Assembly: GCF_018812025.1 (NCBI RefSeq) | Contig: NC_063057.1 | Coordinates: 19,313,638 to 19,377,637 of the forward strand | DNA: 64,000 nucleotides | Reading direction: 5' to 3' | From: Megalobrama amblycephala | Lineage: Eukaryota > Chordata > Actinopteri > Cypriniformes > Xenocyprididae | In this document: in pieces, positions 38,601-50,200 of the stretch | Numbering within the stretch: the first letter of the stretch is position 1 | Layout: each line of letters starts with the position of its first letter | The notes under the pieces: model-generated | What the model was told of the DNA's origin: nothing | Database searches by the model: none | The model's input: only the letters and a program-made list of their open reading frames with translations | Made by a program: the position numbers and the translations under genes

Positions 38601-40047
38601 ACTGGAGTAATGGCTAATGAAAATTCAGTTTTGCATCACAGAAATAAATTATATTTTAAAGTATATTAAAATAGAAAACCATTATGTTAAATTATAATAA
38701 TATTTAACAATATTACTGTTTTTTTTCTGTATTTTTTATCAAATAAATGCAGGCTTGATGAGCATAAGAGACTTCTTTCAAAACATTAAGTTCACATTAA
38801 AGCAGAACTAAGTAACTTTTTTTACCTTCATAAATAGTTTTCTAAGTCCTTACGATGGTTAATTGACTTGTAGTGGTGTGTTTGAGGCGAGCACTAACCC
38901 CGTCTGGCACGTCTATGCCAAAAAAACAGCACTTGCAAGTTGAGCTGCATCGACCCGACACAATCTCGCCTCATGTTCACGTTCACGCGAGAGTGACAAA
39001 ATGCTTTACGGTAATTCAAAAAAAAATGTATATATTATGACATTATAGGACAATTTCGAAAATTACCCACCTCCATCGAGATTTCTTGTACTGTATTTGC
39101 AAAACTACTGCGCTGGTGAGCGTTGTAGTCCAGAGCTGCGCTTGGAGTATTTACGACAGTGTGATTCACTGAAGGAACCTCTAGGGGGAGCTTCGCAAAT
39201 CTTACCGAGTTCCGCTTTAAGTTTATTAGTAGGCCTATGTTAAAACTGTATAATCCAAATGGATGGAAATTGTATTTGCAATTCATATACATAAACCTTA
39301 CATTTAGGCCTTTTTTGAGTGTGGTGTGGACTCAACGGTGTTTGAAATGTTAATTTCTCTTGCAGGACGGTTATATAGACTTCATGGAGTACGTGGCCGC
39401 CCTCAGTCTCGTAATGAGAGGGAAGATGGAGCACAAACTGCGCTGGTATTTCAGACTTTACGATGTTGACGGCAACGGCTGCATAGACAGACACGAGCTC
39501 CTGAATATCATAAAGGTAGGAACGATAATATTTGTAAAACTGCACTAGACGGCAATGAAAATAAAATAAATGATACTAATCTTATAAACCCTTCTTTTAC
39601 GTTAGGCCATCCGCGCCATCAACGGAAGCGAGACACAGGAAGTGAGCGCTGAGGACTTCACAAACCGAGTGTTTGATAGGATCGACATCAACGGAGATGG
39701 TTAGAGCAAAAAGCTTTTAATATTAATGCTGCCTTCACATGCTCTCCGAGTTTCCTAGGTGAAAAATTGCACATGAACGCCCTCTCATGTCGAAACTTGA
39801 ATACGATAAGCTCGTAATTACGACTTCAGAAGTGGGACGTGAAGGCAGCATCAGAGACAAATTCAGTCTTTAAAAGGGCATGATTGTGATTTGCCTGTCC
39901 ATTTTTCTCCATTCATCAGGGGAGCTTTCACTGGAGGAGTTTGTAGCAGGGGCACGCAATGATGAAGACTTTATGGAGGTGATGATGAAGAGTTTAGACC
40001 TCTCGCACATAGTGGCCATGATCCATAACCGGAGACACAGCGTATAA
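35081..40047 (+). CDS. guca1c: guca1c: guanylate cyclase-activating protein 3 (GCAP3)
   Basis: GCAPs are Ca2+ sensors that switch on retinal guanylate cyclase when Ca2+ falls, restoring cGMP after light. Four coding exons: 35081-35278, 39366-39515, 39606-39699, 39920-40047, giving 189 aa with phases 0, 0 and 1 and clean GT-AG borders. MGNSTGS is an N-myristoylation signal. EF-hand 1 is degenerate, as usual in this family. EF2 loop residues 63-74 ([12 protein letters not shown]), EF3 99-110 ([12 protein letters not shown]) and EF4 143-154 (DINGDGELSLEE) all keep the ligand positions. The last residues are HNRRHSV. Overall sequence matches fish GCAP3 rather than GCAP1/2. Intron 1 is 4.1 kb and holds several transposable repeats. 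It faces orc5 tail to tail. Confidence 0.95.
35617..35690. repeat. (TA)n microsatellite with poly-T, guca1c intron 1
   Basis: About 21 TA units to 35658, then a T-rich run. It abuts a dispersed repeat copy that begins near 35691. A shorter (TA) run is at 36008-36027. Confidence 0.9.
35691..35975. repeat. Dispersed fish repeat copy (family A)
   Basis: Contains the family words gcagcacaactgtttt, gggatcatgtgacac, aaattcagctttgcctca and ataaatgcagacttggtgag, shared with 38415-38790, 40395-40655, 43655-43960, 57765-58840 and 63795-64000. No coding capacity; the class (SINE or transposon tail) is not assigned. Confidence 0.7.
36030..37764. other. guca1c intron 1, central part
   Basis: AT-rich intron sequence. 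No exon, RNA gene or named repeat was recognised in this stretch. Confidence 0.5.
37769..38360. mobile_element. Foldback MITE flanked by TTAA, guca1c intron 1
   Basis: The left end aggattagtccacttttaaa pairs with right end tttaaaagtggactaatcc. Inner arms pair (gatgtcatccaag-type words, and ttttgatggaaacattccagg with tggaatgttttcatcaaaa). TTAA at 37765-37768 and 38361-38364. A poly-A tract marks the loop. Confidence 0.75.
38415..38790. repeat. Dispersed fish repeat copy (family A)
   Basis: Carries ttaagcagcacaac, aaaattcagttttgcatcac, aataaatgcaggcttgatga and gcataagagacttctttcaa, the same order as the copy at 35691-35975. Confidence 0.7.
38796..39222. mobile_element. Short TIR element upstream of guca1c exon 2
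   Basis: The left end ttaaagcagaactaagtaac and right end cttaccgagttccgctttaa are imperfect inverted repeats. It ends about 145 bp before the exon 2 acceptor. Non-coding. Confidence 0.5.
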
Positions 40048-40394
40048 GAGACTGTCCACCCTTACAGTCTCTTGATCAGAAAGCAACTTCACCTCCACTG
40101 TCTAATGCTAAAAACACAATCATATTAAAGAGAGACCGAGCTAAAGGGGCCAAGAGATGAAATTGGTGTGGGACGTCCCACATCTAATACTGACTGTTTC
40201 CCAAACACAGCCTTCTCGCTAAGCGAAAGTGGCTTCATGGGAAAAGAATCAGTATGAAGTGGATGTCCATTTAGAGGGCTTTATTTTCTTATTTATTATT
40301 TGCAAAAAAAGAGAAGACACATTTTTAAATATATATTTATTTATTGTTTTAGATGGCTGAGACATTTATAAATATTTGACTAAGTGGTTGTTGA

Positions 40395-40655
40395 CATACA
40401 TTTATTCAAAAGTTTGGGGACGGTCAGATTTTGTGGGCCTAATGTTTTTTTTTTAAATAAGTCTCACTAAGGCTGCATTTATTTAATTTTTTATGGAAAC
40501 TTATGTATTTTTTCCTAATTTTTTGATAAAGTTCGAAAGAACAGCATTTATTAGAAACCAAAATCTTTTGTAATGATGTAAATGTCAAATTTGATCAATA
40601 AAAGTAGACATTTATTTAAAAAAAGAAAAACTTACTGACCCCAATCTTTTGAACA
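40395..40655. repeat. Dispersed fish repeat copy (family A, opposite orientation)
   Basis: Contains aaaagtttggggacggtcag, agaacagcatttattagaaa and cttttgtaatgatgtaaatg, the other part of the same dispersed family, within the probable guca1c 3' UTR. Confidence 0.55.
40597..40602 (+). terminator. guca1c: Candidate guca1c polyadenylation signal
   Basis: AATAAA 550 nt past the stop, but inside a copy of a dispersed repeat. ATTAAA at 41268-41273 is a second candidate in non-repeat sequence. Confidence 0.35.
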
Positions 40656-42023
40656 AAAGTATGTCCACTTTAAAGTTTTATTTTTTTTTTACGAATGTTC
40701 AAGGGAAGGTGTATATTTTTGGTACTGTAAAGGGTCACCGTTTTTAATACATTTATCTTTTTTGCCATTTTAAAAGCATTTTAGGGCATTTTAAATGTGA
40801 TGTACCCCCGGTTTCACAGACAAGGCTTAATCTAGTCCCAGATTAAATGCATGTTTGAGCTGTTTTAACTGAAAGCAGCATATCTTAAAATGTGTCAGTG
40901 CCATTGTTTTGTCTCAAGATACACACCAGTAATGTTTTTTTTTTTCAAGGCACATTTATATAAGCTATGTCCTAATTGAACTAAAGTGTAATTCTGGCTT
41001 AATCTAAGCTGTCTGTGAAACCAGGCCTAAATTTCAAGAACACGTTTGTTAAAATAGATGAATTGTTTCTCTGTTCTGTCAGGAATGTTTACCTTTTTTT
41101 TTTAAAGATATGTGCATACTATACTTGCATATTATTTTAGTTTCTACAGTGTATAAGAATGGCTTGCTCTGCATTGATATAGACACATAATGAAGGTGCC
41201 TTCTGTTGTAGGACTCCAGGACCTACCTTAAGCTTGGTTAATGAACTGCTTGTGCTTCCATTTGTACATTAAAGACATAATAACTGACACCGGTGTTAAG
41301 TTCATGCATGAATTAATTAACTGCAGACACCAAAATCATCCTTTGCCCTTTGTGTCTCAAGCCCCGTCTTCTATTCAGACTACGTCAGCTCGTGAGAACA
41401 CATGAGTCACATTTGGAGCCTTTTTAACTGTGGACCCTCAGTTTCTATGACAACCGCAATCTATTACCATGGAGACCTTGTGAGTCAGACGCAGCATCAG
41501 TTACCTCTCAAAAGCTGAATTGACAGACTGCAATACCTAAAAACCTACATTTCAATCAATCACTTACACTCCATTGCACCCATGGTTCCTTTCTCTCAGA
41601 TCCTCATTTAGTCGTTGTTCTGGGTTGTTTGCCTACGTAAAAGAGGGTGATTGGTATTCATGCCAGCTTTGCCATCTTGTTGCAAAAGGATAAGGAGGTC
41701 AGTCCTCTGAGCTGAGCTACCCTTCTACAAAGGATCCAAATAACACAGGACATATTTATATGTCATATAGATACATCGATCATTCAAATGTGGTTGAAGG
41801 GACGTGTGCAACTTTGGTAGTACCATGAATCCTGGGAGAGATGTTATGCCAGTCTCCATGCTGCAAAAACATTGCATGAACATCAGCAGATGGGAATAAA
41901 GCCTGATACATATAAATTAATTATTTAGTACAATCAATTAGTAGTAGAGCTAGTAGTAGAGCTACTCCTTTTTAAAGTACACATATTATGTACCAAACTA
42001 CCTTATCTTACAGTAAAAGTGTA

Positions 42024-42054
<31 letters not shown>

Positions 42055-42114
42055 ATATATTGATTGATCAAATGATATATTGATTTCGAGTGTATATATA
42101 TATATATATATATA

Positions 42115-43648
42115 CAGGGAGTGCAGAATTATTAGGCAAGTTGATTTTCTGATCATATTTTTTTCCCAAGCACATTTTACCAATTCCAATCCACATCAAT
42201 CTTAATAACTACTATTAATATTGTTTTTAATCATTTATAAGTGATATATAATTGTTCATGAAGGCTGGAAATGAAAAATGCCTTATATTCAGGTGTGCAG
42301 AATTATTAGGCAAGTTTTCTTTTACAGGCAAAATGAGCCAAAAAAGAGATTTAACTCAGACTGAATAGTCAAAAATTATTAAATACTCATGAGAAGGACG
42401 CAATACTAATGCAATACTAGAAATTGCAAAGTTAAAGCATGACCAAGGGACAGCAAAATGCTCATTGGGTCAGCGGGGTCATACAAAAACAGGTGGAAAA
42501 GAAAAGACACGTTAACTGCAAAATAATTAAGAATTATGTGTGAAACCATCAGGAACCCTTTAGTCTCCAGCGCCACCATTTTCCAGAACTGCAACCTACC
42601 TGGAGTCTCCAGAAGTGCAAGGTCTCAGGATCTCAGAGACTTAGGTTAGCTAAAGAATCCTAAAAAATGACCCGCACTTGATAAGAATCACAAGCTGAAG
42701 TGTTATAAAATACATGAAGACTGGGTTTTTATAGGCCTTATAAACAGACAGCTTGAGAGTGACTCCTGAAGGACCAGCACCACATCCTCTTGTACCACTG
42801 TTTGAAGAATTTATCTTCCAGAATCTGGCAGTAAGTTTTGGAAGATCATTTTTAGTCCATCTCTGCAAGACAGACATTTCAGGATAAGAGATGGACTAAA
42901 AGTGAACTCAAACACCTTACTGCCAGATTCTGGATAAATTCTTCAAACGGTGGTACAAGAGGATGTGGTGCTGGTCCATCAGGAGTCATTCTCAAGCTGT
43001 CTGTTTATAAGCCCTATAAAAACCCAGTCTTCATGTATTTTATAACACTTCAGCTTGTGATTCTTATCAAGTGCGGGTAATTTTTTAGGATTCTTTAGCT
43101 AACCTAAGTCTCTGAGATCCTAACACCTTGCACTTCTGGAGACTCCAGGTAGGTTGCAGCTCTGGAAAATGGTGGCGCTGGAGACTAAAGGGTTCCTGAT
43201 GGTTTCACACTTAATTCTTCACCTTAATTCTTAATTATTTTGCAGTTAACATGTGTCTTTGCTTCTCCAGCTGTTTTTGTATGACCCCGCTGACCCAATG
43301 AGCATTTTGCTGTCCCTTGGTCATGCTTTAACTTTGCAATTTCTAGTATTGCATTAGTATTGCGTCCTTCTCATGAGTATTTAATAATTTTTGACTTTTC
43401 AGTCTGAGTTAAATCTCTTTTTTGGCTCATTTTGCCTGTAAAAGAAAACTTGCCTAATAATTCTGCACACCTGAATATAAGGCATTTTTCATTTCCAGCC
43501 TTCATGAACAATTATATATCACTTATAAATGATTAAAAACAATATTAATAGTAGTTATTAAGATTGATGTGGATTGGAATTGGTAAAATGTGCTTGGGAA
43601 AAAAATATGATCAGAAAATCAACTTGCCTAATAATTCTGCACTCCCTG
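42115..43648. mobile_element. 1.53-kb near-perfect palindromic DNA element
   Basis: It starts CAGGGAGTGCAGAATTATTA and ends with the complement, taataattctgcactccctg, both flanked by TA-rich DNA. The arms match almost base for base over about 750 bp each, around a centre near 42.88 kb. Only fragments of open frames occur. It is either a non-autonomous foldback transposon or two head-to-head copies. It lies between the convergent 3' ends of guca1c and orc5. Confidence 0.85.
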
Positions 43649-43654
43649 TATATA

Positions 43655-43960
43655 TAGATCAAATGTGACAATACAGACATTTATTTGAAATAGAAATCTT
43701 TTGTAACATGATAAATGTTGTTCTTTGAAATGTAATGACTAATGGCTGCAGAAATGACAGCTTTGTCATCACAAGATTTAAAATATTATAATAAATAATA
43801 ATATTATAATAATAAAATATTATAATAAATTATTATACTTATTTTAAATGATAATATTTCACAATATTATTGGTTATACTGTATTTTTGAACAGATAAAT
43901 GCAGCCTTGGTGAGCATAACTTTCAAAAAACTTACCGACCCAAACTTTTGAACAGTAGTG
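43655..43960. repeat. Dispersed fish repeat copy (family A)
   Basis: Contains atttatttgaaatagaaatc, agaaatgacagctttgtcat, ataaatgcagccttggtgag and aaacttttgaacagtagtgt, matching 63795-64000 and 58577-58840 in reverse or direct order. Confidence 0.65.
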
Positions 43961-44005
43961 TATGAATAGTAAATTGCACCCATTGTTATAACAAAATATA
44001 CAGTT

Positions 44006-44011
44006 TTTATT
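44006..44011 (-). terminator. orc5: orc5 polyadenylation signal
   Basis: AATAAA on the minus strand, about 195 nt past the orc5 stop codon. Confidence 0.55.
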
Positions 44012-44204
44012 AGAGCAATTTTAAGTTATGTCACACATTAACACACCAAACCCATCACATTTCTTTTGGAGGAATGAGTCTCTTGAGTATTTTCTGATTG
44101 GACTAATACATGCAGGAAGTTCCTGTAACATAATTTATCCTGCAGTCCATTCAAGTAATTCCCCGATTAATTCAGATGCCTGCTTCATATCCACTGCAGC
44201 AGGC

Positions 44205-47200
44205 TCACAGGAAGTCATACAGATACCTCGCCACATCGAAGCTTACAGTTCTAGGATGAAGAAGACACAAATAGTCAATAACTAACACAAAAGTTATTGA
44301 CACAAAACCAAAGAATTAGATCTAAAGGTGCATCTAAAGGTTAAAAAAACCTAATCAAAGACCCTGTTTACACCTGATATTAACATCCATTTTGGGTAAT
44401 ACGATCGCAAATGATCAGAACCAAATACAAGCTGGATAAAGCGTCTGCAAAATGAACAAATGTAAGTGCAGTTCTGTGAAGGGTTAACATGGAGTAGCAT
44501 GGTCAGCGATGCAGTCACAAAATAAGAAAATCCACTTGAAATCTGAGCACAAGCAGTCACAGGACATGCCGGGTCTAAACAGTGATCAATCTTGCCTGAC
44601 CACTGATCAGATCACTAAAGATGGATGTTACAACCAGGTGCAAACATGGCCAAAAGGTCCAACTCACACACCTGGAGATTGCAAGAATGAAGTCCAGAGA
44701 AACTGCACATTTGTATTTGGGTGAGTCCAGCTGGTCATCATGCCCCACCTGAGAGAGAAGCTGCAGAGTAACTAGAGACGAAATCTGTAAAACAGAAAGC
44801 AAACAACTGTATTTCTATATGGTATCATGACTTCATATATTATCTTTAAATTATAATATTTATTTAACAAAATGTCATATTAGACTGAAAGGGTTAGTTC
44901 ACCCAAAAATGATAAAATCTGAGATCTTTCTGTCCCTCCATTGACGGTACGCAACTGAAACTTTGACGCTTCAATAAGTTCATAAAGACATCATAAAACT
45001 AATCCATTTGAATTGAGTGGTTTAGTTCAAATTTTCTAAAGAGACACGCTCACTTTGTATGAAGTGTCCAGTATGAATTTAGGCTTTTATTCACATATAA
45101 ACATTCATCAATGCACATATCAGTTGTGGTAAACAGAAGCTCAGGCATGTTTTCTTGACGTGCGAGAACCAATGAGGTTCATTCTCGTGTTACGTTTGAG
45201 CTTCTGGAAGAGGTTTGTTCTCGTGGGTCAAGCAGGTTTGGTTGAGCTTCTGCTCGTGTTCGCTGTTCAATGTTTATATGTGAATTAAAGCCTAAATTCA
45301 ATCTGTTCAGCGTATAAAGCGATCGACATTTGGACTCAATTTGGACTAAACCGCTCAATTCATAAGGATTAGTTTTTACGATCTCTTGTGGTAGTTGTGT
45401 AGCTATCAATGGAGAGTACAGAACTGGCTCCGATTTTATTAAAGGTGCCCTAGAATTAAAAATTGAATTTTCCTCGGCATAGTTGAATAACAAGAGTTCA
45501 GTACATGGAAATGACATACAGTGAATCTCAAACACCATTGTTTCCTCCTTCTTATATAAATCTCATTTGTTTAAAAGACCTCAGAAGAACAGGCGAATCT
45601 CAACATAACACCGACTGTTACGTAACAGTCGGGATCATTAATATGTACGCCCCCAACATTTGCATATGCCAGCTCATGTTCAAGGCATTAGACAAGGGCA
45701 GCCAGTATTAACGCCTGGATCTGTGCACAGCTGAATCATCAGACTAGGTAAGCAAGCAAGGACAACAGCGAAAAATGGCAGATGGAGCAATAATAACTGA
45801 CATGATCCATGATTACATGATATTTTTAGTGATATTTGTAAATTGTCTTTCTAAACATTTCGTTAGCATGTTGCTAATGTACTGTTAAATGTGGTTAAAG
45901 TTACCATCATTTCTTACTGTATTCACGGAGACAAGAGCCGTCGCTATTTTCATTTTTAAACACTTGCAGTCTGTATAATTCATAAACACAACTTCATTCT
46001 TTATAAATCTCTCCAACAGTGTGTAATGTTAGCTTTAGCCATGGAGCACCATCAAACTCATTCAGAATCAAATGTAAACATCCAAATAAATACTATACTC
46101 ACATGATCCGAAATGCTGCATGATGAACAATTTGTAAAGATCCATTTTGAGGGTTATATTAGCTGTGTGAACTTTATGCTGTTTCTGCTGTTTAAGGCAA
46201 GCGCGAGCTCCGTGGGCGGGGAGCGTGAGGAATTAAAGGGGCCGCAGCATGAACCGGCGCATAGTTAATGATGCCCCAAAATATTAAAAAAAATCTATGG
46301 GGTATTTTGAGCCGGAATTTCACATTCAGGGGACACCTTAGACTTATATTACATCTTGTGAAAAAATGTTCGATGGCACCTTTAAAAATACCTTCATTTG
46401 TGTTCCGAAGATAAATGAAAGTCTTACAGGTTTGGAACGACATGAGGGTGAGTAAATGATAACAGAATTGTCATTTTTCGGTGAGCTAACCCTTAAAGTT
46501 CAAGTTCAGGTTATTCAGCTTCCCAAACTGCCAAAAACCTTGAAGACCTTTATTTCTGTCTCATTTATTAGAATAATTATTAGAATGTAAATGAGTCACA
46601 CAGGCAGTTAACCTGGGAAAACAGAGCATGTTTTAAACTACACAAGCACTTACAAAGAGCAACATCTAACCAATGAAACATTTAACAACACAAAAACAAA
46701 GTAGTCTGAATATTTTATTGACATTTTGTAAGGCCTTGAAATCACAATTTTAAAATGGAATTTTAAACCTGATATTTTCTATGATTGTATGAGCCATGTA
46801 TACAGCCAAGCTCTTCATCTAATTCGAGTGTTTTGACAAAATAAATGATTTATGAAAAGAAAGATGAAACACTGCCACCCAGTGTCTAACATGATTTTAA
46901 GACTTCCTTTTGCTGCCATATTGCACACGTCTTACTGTCTTACCTGAGCTAATTGAGCTAATTGTCACGAATGACAGAGCTTATTATTATCTGAAACAGA
47001 ATTATTTACCAAACCTCACTGAAATTACCTGCGAAAAGATACTGGCTGTAGGTGCAACTCTGCTATCAACCACACTGTAGAATATGGCCAACAGTCTGTC
47101 AAGAGGAAAAGGCTTCGGTCCCAACAGATGGTTACTAGTCTGCAACAAAAAGACAAAATCAGAGAAAAAAAAAAAGACAGATGACATTAATGAAACTGCA

Positions 47201-50200
47201 GAAAGAAATCATGATGAACAATAAACAACAGAAGCAACTCCTCACCTTCTCGTGCTTCTTCAAGAAATTAGTCTTTCTTATTTTCCCATGATTCTAAAGG
47301 AAGAAAACAGCATTTCTTTAGTCATCAGATGATTCATGAAGGTGCATTCATGATTCAAAAAGACCTCTTATAGACTGAAAAGTCATGTTTAGATAATAAA
47401 GAGGATATAAGAAAGCTCTAATAAACCTTGAGGAAAAAGCGTCGATCTGTGCGGGCAGGGTTAAAGGATGCCAGGTACGCAGCAATCAGTAGAAACTTGG
47501 AGTAATATGGCAGCTCTATGTGAGCATGTGCTGATAAACCTACAGGAGGAAAACGAGACATTTCATTGGATAAAATCAGCAAAGGGAATGGATTTCCATT
47601 GGTCGAAAGGATATAGATTAATAGTCTATACAGATTTGCCATTAACAAAATTTGTTTACAAATTAAGAAATGAGTACTTATTATGGAAGTAATATACTTT
47701 AGTATATACTCTAAATATACATTCACAAACTGAATGTAATGTTTGTGGACAATTAATTGCATGTTATTTACAATTGAATGAAAAAATATTTTACTAAATG
47801 CTATTAGCTGAACTTCAGAGTAGGACTTCAGTACGTCTTTATATGTAACTTCATAAATTACTTCTATTGTCTTTGAAATATGGTTACTGTACTGACTAAA
47901 ATATACTTTAGTGTCATTCTATTGAAAGAATAACACTACAGTTAAAATTAAAATCAAGTATTTGCTTAAGTATGTTTTAAATCAACAGATTAAAATAAAT
48001 GTAATTCTTTAAAGAAGAGATGATCAAAACAATTATTTAAAATGTACTTTAAACTTTTAATTTGACATTATCACAAAGGGCACTTTTAATAATGATGATG
48101 GCCTTAAAGACACCATGAAATCAAAATCTACTATTTTCTTTTTTTTATGAAATATTGCAGTATTATAAATGATTTACAACTTTTTTTTTTAATTCACATG
48201 CCCTCATAATCTTTAATCAAAATAACTTCCCCTCCCTCTTGCAGTGACATCTCTTCTCTGATGATGTGTATACTAGCGTGAGGGCGGGGCAACCTGTCAC
48301 TCACATAAGATCGACCAATAGCAAACCAGAACCAATCAATTATTTACCGATGGACAAAAATCAAGTCCCACCACTACAATTTTCCTTGTTCGAGAAGCCA
48401 TTTTTCACTTGGATATGCTTCACAATAGGAAAGAAAAGAATATCGCAACTTCCATTTCATGCCAACTTTAACAAACATGCCAAATCATTTTGAAATGATT
48501 CATCAGGGCAGCCCATCAGCGAATGTGTGGTCAGAGGGTAGATATAAGTAGAAATCTTGGCAGGATATCCTGAACCCAATTTTTTGCATCCCTGTGCAAC
48601 GCCAGCAGATGGTCTGTGAGGGCATGACTGAAGCCTCTGCTGTCCTGTCTGAACATGCAGAGTGTGTGTGTCTGTCTGTGTACCTCTGAGGGTCGTGGCC
48701 TCCTTCTCGTCCATCTGCTGCTGCTCCCACTGCACGCTGATTGCAGTAAACCCAAAGACACAAATAATCAGTCACTGATGACACACAGCTCAAGCACAAT
48801 CTCAACTTTGAGCACTCTTCAGAAAACACAACAGACCTGGACACCTCTCGGAGGTAAACCGTCTGCATGGCTCTGTGCAGATGGGGCTCGATGTTTTTCC
48901 ATAACTTGTGAATATCACTCTCTTTCGCTGAAGGAAACAAAAAAGATGATTTCAAACACTGTATACTGACACAAAAAGAAGTTTAATATATTAAAAGGGA
49001 CAGGTCACCAAATTAATAGTCATTAATAGTAATTCAGTCGATAATTTCAATTAATAACAACTATAAATTTGTGTGTCTATCACACATAATGGCATATGGC
49101 TTCAGAAGACGGATGGACTACTTTTGTCATTTGACAGACCCCTTCCACTTTCATTGTATGGAAAAGAGCAGCTTGGACATTCTGCTAGACAACATTTTAT
49201 TCAATAGAAAAGGAAAAATACAAATTTAAAGGGATAGTTCACCCAAAAATAACAATTCTGTCATCATTTACTCACCCTCAAGTTGTTCCAAACCTGTATA
49301 AATTTCTTTGTTCTGTTGAACACAAAGGAAGATATTATGAAGAATGCGAGAAACTGAACAGTTCTGGGGCACCATTGACTTCCATAGTATTTTTTTTTCC
49401 TACTATGGAAGTTAATGGTGCCCCAAAGCAGCCTGGTTATAAATTTTCTTCAAAATATCTTCCTTTGTGTTCAGCAGAACAAAGAAATTTATACAGATTT
49501 GGGGGTGAGTAAATGATGACAGAATTTAAATTTTTGGGTGAACTTTCCCTTTAAGACAACATGAGGGTAAGCAGATGACAAATTTACATTTCTGGGTGAA
49601 ATGTGTTTAAATGGTAAATGGTTTAAATATTTTACCTTCTCCTTTCTCCAGGGGTTCACAAAACTTGGAGAAATTCAGTAAAGCCTGTTTAAATAAAAAA
49701 TTTAACAGTGTATTTTAGTATATTAAGCAATTCAGTACTACTTAGTTTATTCTGTCTTTTTTGAAGCGGATGGAAGAAGCAAAAACACTTTTTACTGGTT
49801 TAGGAGCACCTGCTACATCATAAAAACTGCTGCTACAAAATAACTGCTCTTTTTATAGACTGACTCAGACAATTTAAAGGCATTACCAGGTGCCTGAGCT
49901 CCCTCAGATCCCTGCAAACCGAGAAGAAGACCCCCAGCAGGATGTTTATGTAGGAAGCGTAGAGCTCAGGTGTGTAGGATGGGTGATGATCCCGAGAAAG
50001 AATCTGCACAAGCTCCGCTGAGGGACCAGAAAAAACATTTCATTCATCCATCCAAATAAACTGTCACTGACCCTGTTTGCACCTGGTATGAACACTTTTG
50101 TCGATTTTGTGATTGTATTACAGTAGTTTGAGAAATCCCAAAAAAGCCCATAACATGCACTTTCAATTTTAATCTCATCACAATTGTGACGTTTCAAGTG

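Noticed and set aside
42406..42877. Frames of 62 and 75 aa as genes
   Set aside because: They lie in one arm of the palindromic element and the other arm carries the mirror copy; no complete domain.
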